From Oscillatoriales cyanobacterium (GTDB taxonomy: Bacteria > Cyanobacteriota > Cyanobacteriia > Cyanobacteriales > Laspinemataceae), in assembly GCA_011390955.1 (NCBI GenBank), contig JAABRM010000067.1:1-40223 (forward strand): DNA of 40,223 bases. Direction: 5' to 3'. Below are positions 16,872-23,835 of the stretch, piece by piece. Under the pieces are notes generated by a model. That model saw nothing but the letters and a program-made list of their open reading frames with translations. It was not told the DNA's origin and searched no databases. A program made the position numbers and the translations under genes. The stretch's first letter is position 1; each line of letters begins with the position of its first letter.

Positions 16872-16916
16872 CTACGGGTTGGAACTTTTGAAATTATTAT
16901 CGCGACTCATAAAGCC

Positions 16917-17867
16917 ATGAAAATGCAATCATTTTTATTCAGAATAAGTTTGGTATTACTGTTAAGTAATAGTAGTCTATTGCTATTTAGTTCAAAAAAA
17001 ATATTAGCTTTATCACCATATCACGACGCACACTCAACTGCTGGGGATCCTCCACATGAGGAAACAGAAGTTGACCCAGAAGTTGACCCAGAAGTTGACC
17101 CAGAAGTTGACCCAGAAGTTGACCCAGAAGTTGACCCAGAAGTTGACCCAGAAGTTGACCCAGAAGTTGACCCAGAAGTTGACCCAGAAGTTGAGCAAAC
17201 AAACACAACCAACAATGTTATTCAAGATGATCCTTTTGAACTGCTGCCTGAAGCAAACTCAGAAGGAACAGAGGCAACAGAGGGAGTAGAGACAGAAGCC
17301 GCAGAAGCCGAAACTACAGAAACCGGCGAAACTTCACAGGCAACACAGCCAACTCCAATAAACGCCCCAGGAGACACCGTTTCCGCGCCGCAAGTAGAAT
17401 TCGCCCCCGTTGGAGAAGTGGGTTCACCGACACAAGTTGTTGCAGAAGCCGCGATCGCGCAATTAGGGGCGGGGACTTTTAGCAGTAGCGGTGACGGTGC
17501 GGGTGGTGCGGGGGGTGTCTCCGTTCCAGCTTCCACACAGCAAGCGGTACTCAGCTTGCTAACCGGAGACCCCACCAGCAAATCCTTATTTGGCGATCCA
17601 CTACAAAATCCTTTAATTAGGGCTTTAGGACAGGGAGGGGCGGGACAATTGTCAGCCTGGAAACTGGCACAAAGTTTACTGGGACTATTGCGCGGTGGCC
17701 AAGTAGATGCAAAAAAACTTTTGGCGGCTGTAGCTGCTTACAATGCTTTAATTAAAGCCAGTAATGACGAATTCTTGCTCAACCCACCGGCAGAATTAGT
17801 CGCCATTCGAGCGGTTCTGGCTGAATTGGTCAGTGCAGCGGAGGCGGAATTCAGAACCCCTGACTAA
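16917..17867 (+). CDS. Exported acidic protein with EVDP repeats
   Basis: 316 residues with no recognised domain. An N-terminal signal peptide (about 1-32, core SLVLLLSNSSLLLF) is followed by ten perfect EVDP tetrapeptides (residues about 51-90), encoded by ten 12-bp units GAAGTTGACCCA at 17067-17186. A Glu/Thr/Ala-rich region (about 110-150), a Gly/Ser linker (about 190-205) and a helical C-terminal domain (about 205-312) rich in Ala/Leu come next. The near-identical DNA repeats imply recent expansion or contraction. It lies on the same strand as, and 507 bp after, the beta-barrel gene, so membership of that cluster is likely but unproven. Confidence 0.75.
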   Translation: MKMQSFLFRISLVLLLSNSSLLLFSSKKILALSPYHDAHSTAGDPPHEETEVDPEVDPEVDPEVDPEVDPEVDPEVDPEVDPEVDPEVDPEVEQTNTTNNVIQDDPFELLPEANSEGTEATEGVETEAAEAETTETGETSQATQPTPINAPGDTVSAPQVEFAPVGEVGSPTQVVAEAAIAQLGAGTFSSSGDGAGGAGGVSVPASTQQAVLSLLTGDPTSKSLFGDPLQNPLIRALGQGGAGQLSAWKLAQSLLGLLRGGQVDAKKLLAAVAAYNALIKASNDEFLLNPPAELVAIRAVLAELVSAAEAEFRTPD

Positions 17868-17882
17868 GGGCAATCCCGAACA

Positions 17883-17988
17883 AAGAAACCGGGTTTCTAA
17901 GCCTCCACCAAGGACCAAGAAACCGGGTTTCTTTTATGCCACCCACCGACAACCGTAATTTTCACGACAGAAACCCGGTTTCTGGGTA
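17883..17988. repeat. REP/REPIN-like palindrome cluster 3
   Basis: Three palindromes of the AGAAACC(C/G)GGTTTCT family with the two standard spacers, between the convergent EVDP-repeat and Uma2 genes. Confidence 0.8.
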
Positions 17989-17995
17989 GTATGTA

Positions 17996-18559
17996 TTATC
18001 CTAAAATTTCCGCTACGGTGAGAGAAATATCGGGAAAAGCTAGGCTAGAAATGCTGTCATTTTTACGGCAATATTTAATTTCTTGATAGCCATTTGCTGC
18101 CGGTTGCCGATAAATTTCTAATCGCTGTTCAATTAAGTTTACTAACCAAAGTTCAGTGATTCCCGCTGCTGCATATAAGGGTGCTTTTACTTCGCGATCG
18201 TAAGTTAGGGAAGAGTCAGCAATTTCGATTAATAGTAAAATATCTTGGGGTTGAGGATGACCGTTGAGATAAAAATCATCTTGATAGGAAACTATGGCTA
18301 AGTCCGGTTGCGGTTCTGATATATCATCCCCCAAAAATATCGGGTTTTGAACGCTAATTAAAGCATTTTGTCCTAACTTTTGAGAAAAAAGTTGAGTGAG
18401 TCGGCGGACAGAAGCAGCATGACGAGAACCAATGGGGGACATTTGAATAATTTCTCCTTTAATTAATTCAATCCGGTCATCTTCTAAGAAAATACCTTTT
18501 TCAGCCATTTGGTGATATTCGCTGATGGTAAATTTGCGGGTGTTAAGTTTAATTGCCAT
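17996..18559 (-). CDS. Uma2 family (DUF820) putative endonuclease
   Basis: 187 residues of the Uma2 group, a PD-(D/E)xK-fold family greatly expanded in cyanobacteria. Hallmarks are the N-terminal FTISEYHQMAEKGIFLEDDR, IELIKGEI, then QPDLAIV with the active-site Asp, LLLIEIADSSL with the Glu, and REVKAPLYAAAGITELWLV. The length is normal and the domain is complete. Biological substrates are unknown; a mobile-DNA or repair link is only a family-level guess. Confidence 0.85.
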   Translation of the reverse strand: MAIKLNTRKFTISEYHQMAEKGIFLEDDRIELIKGEIIQMSPIGSRHAASVRRLTQLFSQKLGQNALISVQNPIFLGDDISEPQPDLAIVSYQDDFYLNGHPQPQDILLLIEIADSSLTYDREVKAPLYAAAGITELWLVNLIEQRLEIYRQPAANGYQEIKYCRKNDSISSLAFPDISLTVAEILG

Positions 18560-18619
18560 GACTATGTTCTCTTGTTTTTGTGCTATAATCTAGGTTATCT
18601 TTCTAGGTTATCCGCGAGG

Positions 18620-18694
18620 ACCAAGAAACCGGGTTTCTTTTATGCCTCCCACCGACAACCTTAATTTTCACGACAGAAACCCGGTTTCTGAACC
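18620..18694. repeat. REP/REPIN-like palindrome pair 4
   Basis: Two opposed palindromes with the spacer containing ACCGACAACCTTAATTTTCA, between dtd and the Uma2 gene. This is the minimal two-palindrome unit seen in larger clusters. Confidence 0.75.
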
Positions 18695-18708
18695 CCCACG
18701 AAGTTATC

Positions 18709-19155
18709 CTACTTTTCTAATAATAATGTAACCGGCCCGTCATTTTCAATTTCTACGTTCATCATTGCCCCAAATTCGCCCGTTTCTATTTTTAATCCAC
18801 TCTGTTTTAAGCGGTTGACAAAACTATGATAAAGTTTTTCGGCGATTTCTGGAGGTGCGGACATATCGAAGGAGGGACGGCGACCTTTGCGACAGTCTCC
18901 ATAGAGGGTAAATTGACTGACTACTAGGATTTCTCCACTAATTTCTAATACGGATTTATCCCACCTGCCTGCGGGTTTTTCTGGGTCAGGAAATAGCCGT
19001 AGTTCTAAACATTTTCGCGCCATCCATTCGAGTTCTTTTTCGCTGTCAGTTGGGGCAATTCCTACGAGTAAGTTTAATCCTTGGCCAATTTTACCGATGA
19101 TTTGGCCGTTGACTGTGACTTGAGATGATTTTACTCGTTGCAGGATAACGCGCAT
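18709..19155 (-). CDS. dtd: D-aminoacyl-tRNA deacylase
   Basis: 148 residues. Dtd removes D-amino acids (and glycine from tRNA-Ala) from mischarged tRNAs in the cytoplasm. It matches from [17 protein letters not shown] onward, with the catalytic-pocket motifs SQFTLYGD and, near the C-terminus, [10 protein letters not shown] (the cross-subunit GPxT/PVT motif). The length is standard. The ATG lies only about 7 nt after a 220-bp array of CAACCAA-type repeats and there is no Shine-Dalgarno, so translation must start on an unstructured A/C-rich leader. Otherwise the gene is intact. Confidence 0.95.
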   Translation of the reverse strand: MRVILQRVKSSQVTVNGQIIGKIGQGLNLLVGIAPTDSEKELEWMARKCLELRLFPDPEKPAGRWDKSVLEISGEILVVSQFTLYGDCRKGRRPSFDMSAPPEIAEKLYHSFVNRLKQSGLKIETGEFGAMMNVEIENDGPVTLLLEK

Positions 19156-19374
19156 ATTTGTTGTTGGTTGTTGGTTGTTGGTTGTTGGTTGTTGTTGGTT
19201 GTTGTTGGTTGGTTGTTGTTGGTTGTTGTTGGTTGTTGGTTGTTGTTGGTTGTTGGTTGGTTGTTGTTGGTTGTTGGTTGGTTGTTGTTGGTTGTTGTTG
19301 GTTGTTGTTGGTTGTTGGTTGGTTGTTGTTGGTTGTTGTTGGTTGTTGTTGGTTGTTGGTTGTTGTTGGTTGAT
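19155..19374. repeat. TTGGTTG/TTG array directly upstream of dtd
   Basis: About 220 bp of mixed TTGGTTG, TTGTTGG and TTGGTTGG units. On the dtd coding strand this reads CAACCAACAACAACC. It fills nearly the whole dtd to COG0523-gene spacer. The valine/cysteine/tryptophan-rich open frames across it are repeat artefacts. Confidence 0.85.
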
Positions 19375-19443
19375 AGTTAATGGTTATTGGTTGTCCGAAT
19401 AACGAATAACCAATAACCATTAACTATGAACAAAAATTAATTG

Positions 19444-20688
19444 TTATTTACCAAAGCCTTTGGCTCGACTTTTTGAGGGGAGACAAATGCAGTTTTCTAG
19501 CTGCGATCGCAGGGTGTCATGGTCGAGGTTTTGACCAATGAGAACTAGCTGATTTTTGGGCGCATAAGGCCATCGATCGTCATCCATTGTAAAGCGTTTG
19601 CCGCTGAGGTGGAAAATATGGCGGCGATCGCTTTCATCAAACCATAAAATACCTTTCGCCCGAAACACTGATTCTGGCAATTGGTTATCCAAGAAATATT
19701 GGAATTTACGGACAGAAAGGGGGCGATCGCTTTGGAAAGAAAGGGAAGTAAACCCATCGATTGCCAAATGATCGGAATGATGATGATGCTTATGATCGTG
19801 GTCGTGGTCGTGGTCGTGGTCGTGAACGCAATGGCCGTGGTCATGGTCGCATTCAGTATGATCCTCATGGTCATGGTCATGGTCATGGTCATGGTCATGG
19901 TCATAAACGCAATGGCCGTGGTCATGGTCGCATTCAGCATGATCCTCATGGTCATGGTCATGGTCGTGGTCATGGCTATGACTGCGATCGTGGGCTTCTT
20001 TTTCGTCGGCGGCATCGAAATATTGATCGGACTCAAAGAAACCCACACTCAAAATTAAAGGCAAGGGAACTTTTGCTTGAGTGGTTCGCAAAATTCTGGG
20101 GTCTTTTTTAATCTCATGCAGTCGGGTTTCTAACGCATCTAATCGGCTGGGTTCAACCAAATCAGATTTGTTTAATAAAATAATATCACCGTAGGCAATT
20201 TGATTGTAAGCGGCTTCACTATTAAATAGATCCACGCTGAAATTTTCCGCATCAACTACGGTGACAATTGAATCGAGACGAGTTAAATCTCGGAGTTCGG
20301 TGCCTAAAAATGTTAAAGCTACCGGCAAGGGGTCAGCTAACCCGGTAGTTTCGACCACTAAATAATCAATTTTTTCCGAACGTTCTAAAATGCTGTAAAC
20401 CGAATTGAGCAAATCTTCATTAATGGTGCAGCAAATACAACCATTACTGAGTTCCACCATATTATCTTCGGTGGCGACAATGAGTTCGTTATCGATCCCA
20501 ATTTCCCCAAACTCATTAACTAAAACGGCAATTTTTAGGCCAGTTTGGTTGGTTAAAATATGGTTCAGGAGGGTAGTTTTACCACTGCCCAGAAATCCGG
20601 TAATAATAGTGACAGGTAAGCCTTGTTTGGGGGCATCCATTGTCAGAGGTTCTGTCAGGGTCGTTTCGGGTTTAATTGCTGATTGCAT
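19444..20688 (-). CDS. COG0523 (CobW/ZNG1-type) GTPase metallochaperone, His-rich
   Basis: 414 residues. The G3E GTPase has Walker A GFLGSGKTTLLNH near residue 33, the metal-binding motif CICC preceded by ELSNG, ETTGLADP, and LNKSDL for guanine recognition. Residues about 228-305 form a His/Asp tract with a tandem duplication containing ECDHDHGHC twice. The C-terminal CobW_C domain (about 310-410) is present. Such proteins deliver zinc or another metal to target enzymes. A second in-frame Met at residue 17 is an alternative start. No Zur-like box was recognised upstream. The His tract strongly suggests Zn/Ni/Co binding. It is monocistronic. Confidence 0.88.
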   Translation of the reverse strand: MQSAIKPETTLTEPLTMDAPKQGLPVTIITGFLGSGKTTLLNHILTNQTGLKIAVLVNEFGEIGIDNELIVATEDNMVELSNGCICCTINEDLLNSVYSILERSEKIDYLVVETTGLADPLPVALTFLGTELRDLTRLDSIVTVVDAENFSVDLFNSEAAYNQIAYGDIILLNKSDLVEPSRLDALETRLHEIKKDPRILRTTQAKVPLPLILSVGFFESDQYFDAADEKEAHDRSHSHDHDHDHDHEDHAECDHDHGHCVYDHDHDHDHDHDHEDHTECDHDHGHCVHDHDHDHDHDHKHHHHSDHLAIDGFTSLSFQSDRPLSVRKFQYFLDNQLPESVFRAKGILWFDESDRRHIFHLSGKRFTMDDDRWPYAPKNQLVLIGQNLDHDTLRSQLENCICLPSKSRAKGFGK

Positions 20689-21021
20689 AAGGTTGTTATT
20701 CGATGTTTCTGGATATCTCAGGATTTGACTGTTGAACGAGAAACCGAGAATGGGGAACAGCTAAAAAAGTGTCCACTGATTCATTTTAGTTGAATTAGGA
20801 GGCATTGTCAGGGATTGATTCTGAATTCTTGGTGAAATGTCTTGATGGTGTGGGGTGTGGGGTGTAGGGTGTAGGGTGTGGGGTGTAGGGGGAAGAGGGA
20901 ATAATTGATAATTGACAATTGATAATTGATAATTTTGTTTAATTGTCAATTGTCAATTGTTAATTGTTAATTGTTTGACCCTGCACCCCTGCTTCCCTGC
21001 TCCCCCACACCCCTGCTTCCC
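20689..21021. other. Spacer with G/T-rich and AATTGATA heptamers
   Basis: GTGTGGG/GTGTAGG heptamers lie at about 20850-20890. AATTGATA/AATTGACA units (20900-20936) are opposed by complementary AATTGTC/AATTGTT units (20939-20975), giving a possible long hairpin. C-rich CACCCCTGCTTCCCTGC follows up to the stop of the next gene. No gene is supported. Confidence 0.65.
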
Positions 21022-22077
21022 TTACAAAACAATACCTGGCCAAGTTTCCATCGGTTGAGTAGATTTTACTAGGTTCATCCCCGCTTGGGCAAAGCGCTGA
21101 AATGCGGCATTTGCTTGGTCGGTGAAATCAATCACTCCAGGGACAACTACTGGGGAAGTGCAATCTTCTAATAAATAGACTTTTTGGGCTAAATTTGGGT
21201 CGATCGCCGTGATTTCTGTGAGTAAATCATCGATTGTCCAAGCTACACAGTGACTTTTGGCTTGACCGGCAATAATTATTACATCAAAGTCTAATAGTTT
21301 TTGGATTAGACGAGTATTTTTTTGCGCGATCGCCTGACCGTCGGGCCCTTGCAAGACCTCTGGACGGAGGACGGAATAATTCTCCGTTAAAGGATTGTTC
21401 CCTTTAATTTCAAACATAGTTTGACTGTGACGGGCAATGTTGTGGAAAAATACCGCTTCTTCTACGGCGGAAACCAGGGCATGACCAATTCCCCCTAACA
21501 TAGAATGATAAGGCCAAATAGTCAGAGGATATTTGCCATCTTGACTCAGCTTTTGCACATAATGTAAAGCATATTTTTGCAATAGCGAATAATTGGCCTC
21601 ATTCAAGCTACCAGTTAAACTATAGGCGACGGCTGGATTAACCTGCCACAAACCTTTTTCTACATCTTCTAAAGTAATCATCGTGGCAGCGGGTGCGGGA
21701 TGTTTTCCGGCATGATTCACCCAAAAAATTGGATGAAAAATCTGCATGGCGGTGTGAGTATCCATTGTGGGTATAATGTTGGTAATTCCCCCTAAATTCC
21801 GATAAATAAACTCACACAAACGGACATTATCATCTACTGCCCCAGTACCACTGCGATCGCCGACAAATAATTCAAATTCGGGAATACAAAAGGTGTTTTG
21901 TACGTCGATCGCCACTAAACAAATGCGAGTTTTATCTTCGGCTGCGGGTTGAATTTCATGGTCTTTTGCCCAAGTTTTTGCCGCCGCTGCCCGGTCTTGA
22001 TAATGTACCCGCCAAACTTGACCAACTTGGCGGCGATCGAAGTGAGGGGGTATGGGTAATTGAGTTTTATTTGTCAT
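21022..22077 (-). CDS. Isochorismatase-fold cysteine hydrolase, nicotinamidase-like
   Basis: 351 residues of the isochorismatase superfamily, longer than simple nicotinamidases (about 210). The predicted nucleophile is C277 in AKSHCVAW and the catalytic Asp is D58 in AIDVQNTFC. Metal-binding candidates resembling PncA are D106 and H108 in TMDTH and H191 in IWPYHSM. An N-terminal extension of about 45 residues and an insert (about 125-180) distinguish it. A role in NAD salvage or amide hydrolysis is plausible, but the substrate is not shown. It is a single gene with a TTTTTAGTGA-repeat leader. Confidence 0.75.
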   Translation of the reverse strand: MTNKTQLPIPPHFDRRQVGQVWRVHYQDRAAAAKTWAKDHEIQPAAEDKTRICLVAIDVQNTFCIPEFELFVGDRSGTGAVDDNVRLCEFIYRNLGGITNIIPTMDTHTAMQIFHPIFWVNHAGKHPAPAATMITLEDVEKGLWQVNPAVAYSLTGSLNEANYSLLQKYALHYVQKLSQDGKYPLTIWPYHSMLGGIGHALVSAVEEAVFFHNIARHSQTMFEIKGNNPLTENYSVLRPEVLQGPDGQAIAQKNTRLIQKLLDFDVIIIAGQAKSHCVAWTIDDLLTEITAIDPNLAQKVYLLEDCTSPVVVPGVIDFTDQANAAFQRFAQAGMNLVKSTQPMETWPGIVL

Positions 22078-22492
22078 GGTTTTTACCTGTTTTTAGTGAT
22101 TTTTAGTGATTTTTATTTATTCGTTCTTGGTGATTGGTTCGCTGAAGGAAAATAATGAGAGGAAATAAGAGGCGATCGCGTTAATCATCGATTATAAATG
22201 ATTAAATTACTGATAATATTTTTATCTTGACGAAATTTAAAGAGGATGTTTTTGTGTAGCAAATTATGTTACTTGTTGGTGATTTGTTGTTTGTTATTTG
22301 TCACGTCGCGATCGATTAACAATTGCCAACAGATTATGTTAATAGTACAGCTTTCTATAAGACCAAAAAGCCAACCATGACCAAATATTATTAAAATTTT
22401 TAAACTAAATGCTTAAAATAGCAAATTTTTCCTAAAAAAGGATTATAATAGAATTAAAAATAAATCTATTAAATTTTCTGGGGGCAACGGCC
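22078..22492. other. AT-rich gene-free spacer
   Basis: 415 bp between divergent genes. It contains the triple repeat TTTTTAGTGAT near 22080-22115 and an AT-rich stretch (22200-22480) probably holding both promoters, including AATTATGTT and TATAATAGAATT near 22444. I see no gene or strong hairpin. Confidence 0.5.
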
Positions 22493-22687
22493 ATGACCAA
22501 AGTTAAACACCCAGTGGTTTCTAATCTGTCCCAAATAAAAGCTCGTTTGGCAAAAAATCCAGTGGTTCGCGGCATGAGAAATATAGTTATTGCTTTAATA
22601 ACTCTTTCTCGTGAATTTTATATTGCCAATGACACCCTGCATCAAGATCATTCATCTCGGAAACATCGCCGAATGCGGCATATATAA
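22493..22687 (+). CDS. Small basic protein of unknown function
   Basis: 64 residues, unrecognised. It has a basic N-terminus (KVKHPVVSNLSQIKARLAKN), a short hydrophobic middle GMRNIVIALITLS and a His/Arg-rich tail SSRKHRRMRHI. It is preceded by GGGGGCAACGGCC, a weak ribosome site. It stands alone between an AT-rich spacer and a small membrane-protein gene. It could be a real small protein, but length and composition alone cannot prove it. Confidence 0.45.
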   Translation: MTKVKHPVVSNLSQIKARLAKNPVVRGMRNIVIALITLSREFYIANDTLHQDHSSRKHRRMRHI

Positions 22688-22791
22688 CGAATTTAATTAT
22701 GAAAGGCGATCGCCTACCATAATCTCATCAAAACTCATCCCGATCGTGTTCTAAGATAGTGACGGAAACATTTTCAGGAGGAATGTGGAAA

Positions 22792-23118
22792 ATGAGATGG
22801 AATGCGATCGCCCCTATTTTGATCCAAACAATCAAGATAGTTTCAACTTTGCTAATTAGCGGGGCAATCATTTTAGAAACATGGAACTTAATCACCCACT
22901 TTATAGATCGACCTCTGCCTGATATATTTAAGTGGGTGATTATTATTGAGAGATTTGCCTTAATCAGCCATTTAATTGAAGCCATAATTGCCGGATTTTC
23001 TGCCCAAGGGCAAGGAAAAAATCCCCTCAAATCAGGGATTTATACTTTTTTTGTGGGAACCGTTGGTTTATTGGAAGTTCTCAAGGGAGTTGAGTCTTCC
23101 TTTGGGCAGCAAACATAG
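22792..23118 (+). CDS. Small membrane protein of unknown function
   Basis: 108 residues from the ATG at 22792, which has AGGAGGA 9 nt upstream; the ATG at 22783 is too close to that site. Three hydrophobic segments (about residues 5-30, 40-65 and 80-98) suggest a membrane protein with short loops, including the polar stretch AQGQGKNPLKSG. I do not recognise the family. A REP cluster begins 20 bp after its stop. Confidence 0.6.
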   Translation: MRWNAIAPILIQTIKIVSTLLISGAIILETWNLITHFIDRPLPDIFKWVIIIERFALISHLIEAIIAGFSAQGQGKNPLKSGIYTFFVGTVGLLEVLKGVESSFGQQT

Positions 23119-23137
23119 GGACGGGAAAAAGTGGAGA

Positions 23138-23342
23138 GAAAGAAACCGGGTTTCTGGGGTTGGTTTCCAAAGATAACTGTGATATCCCGAAAAGAAACCC
23201 GGTTTCTGGGTCCGGTTTCTGGGTCTGGTTTCTGGGGTTTGTTCGTTGGGGGAAAGAAACCGGGTTTCTTTTGTGGAGAATAAAGATAACTGTCGATCGC
23301 TTTCCAAGAAACCCGGTTTCTGGGCCTGGTTTCTGGGGTTTG
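23138..23342. repeat. REP palindrome cluster 5 (second spacer type)
   Basis: At least four palindromes AGAAACC(C/G)GGTTTCT with different spacers from clusters 1-4: one type contains AAAGATAACTGTGATATCCC, and short repeats GGGTCTGGTTTCT follow. The cluster ends about 25 bp before the ribosome site of the next gene, so it probably lies in the leader. Confidence 0.8.
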
Positions 23343-23377
23343 TTGGTTGGGTGGGGCGAAAGAAAAAAGGAGTTTAT

Positions 23378-23674
23378 ATGAGTAATTTATCTAAGCAACA
23401 GGATGACTCGGAAATGTTGGCTGACTATTCAGAAGCGATCGCTTCTGGGAGGGCTAAAGCAGTGCGAGGTAAATATCATCAAGATTATCGCCAACTAAAT
23501 GGCACAGTTCCGGTAAGAATAGAATCGGCTAACGGGGAGAGATATGTTAATTTACGCACGATTGAAACTGAAGCCACGATCGCTGATAATGGTCAATTAA
23601 TTGCTGAGGGGTTTGCTGAAGTTAAACCCGGAAAATATGCTGTGACGATTATTATTGAAGAACCGGCAAAATAA
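23378..23674 (+). CDS. 98-residue conserved-looking protein upstream of the AAA ATPase
   Basis: 98 residues, domain not recognised. An N-terminal acidic helix (SKQQDDSEMLADYSEAI) is followed by a beta-rich half with GTVPVRIESANGERYVNLRTIE and a final strand YAVTIIIEEPAK. The start at 23378 is set by AAAGGAG just upstream; the longer open frame begins in REP sequence and is rejected. It is followed, across another REP cluster, by the CDC48-type ATPase on the same strand. A cofactor or substrate role for that ATPase is a guess from position. Confidence 0.65.
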   Translation: MSNLSKQQDDSEMLADYSEAIASGRAKAVRGKYHQDYRQLNGTVPVRIESANGERYVNLRTIETEATIADNGQLIAEGFAEVKPGKYAVTIIIEEPAK

Positions 23675-23689
23675 CGGCTGGGGGCGAAC

Positions 23690-23825
23690 AAGAAACCCGG
23701 TTTCTGGGGGTTGTTGCGTGGGGCAAAAGAAACCGGGTTTCTGTGGTGGAGAATAAAGATAACTGGCGATCGCGAAAAAGAAACCCGGTTTCTGGGCCTG
23801 GTTTCTGGGTCTGGTTTCTAATTAA
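23690..23825. repeat. REP palindrome cluster 6
   Basis: Three palindromes with the same spacer type as cluster 5 (AAAGATAACTGGCGATCGCG). It sits just upstream of the AAA ATPase start, duplicating the arrangement before the 98-residue gene. Confidence 0.8.
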
Positions 23826-23835
23826 GGATAAGCGG

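Noticed and set aside
19138-19420. Several open frames rich in V, G, C, W or in N, Q, T, P over the dtd leader
   Set aside because: Low-complexity translations of the TTGGTTG array in each frame and strand.
23743-23835. 31-residue N-terminal extension of the AAA ATPase in REP DNA (and the like before 23378)
   Set aside because: Encoded by palindromic repeats; good internal starts exist at 23836 and 23378.
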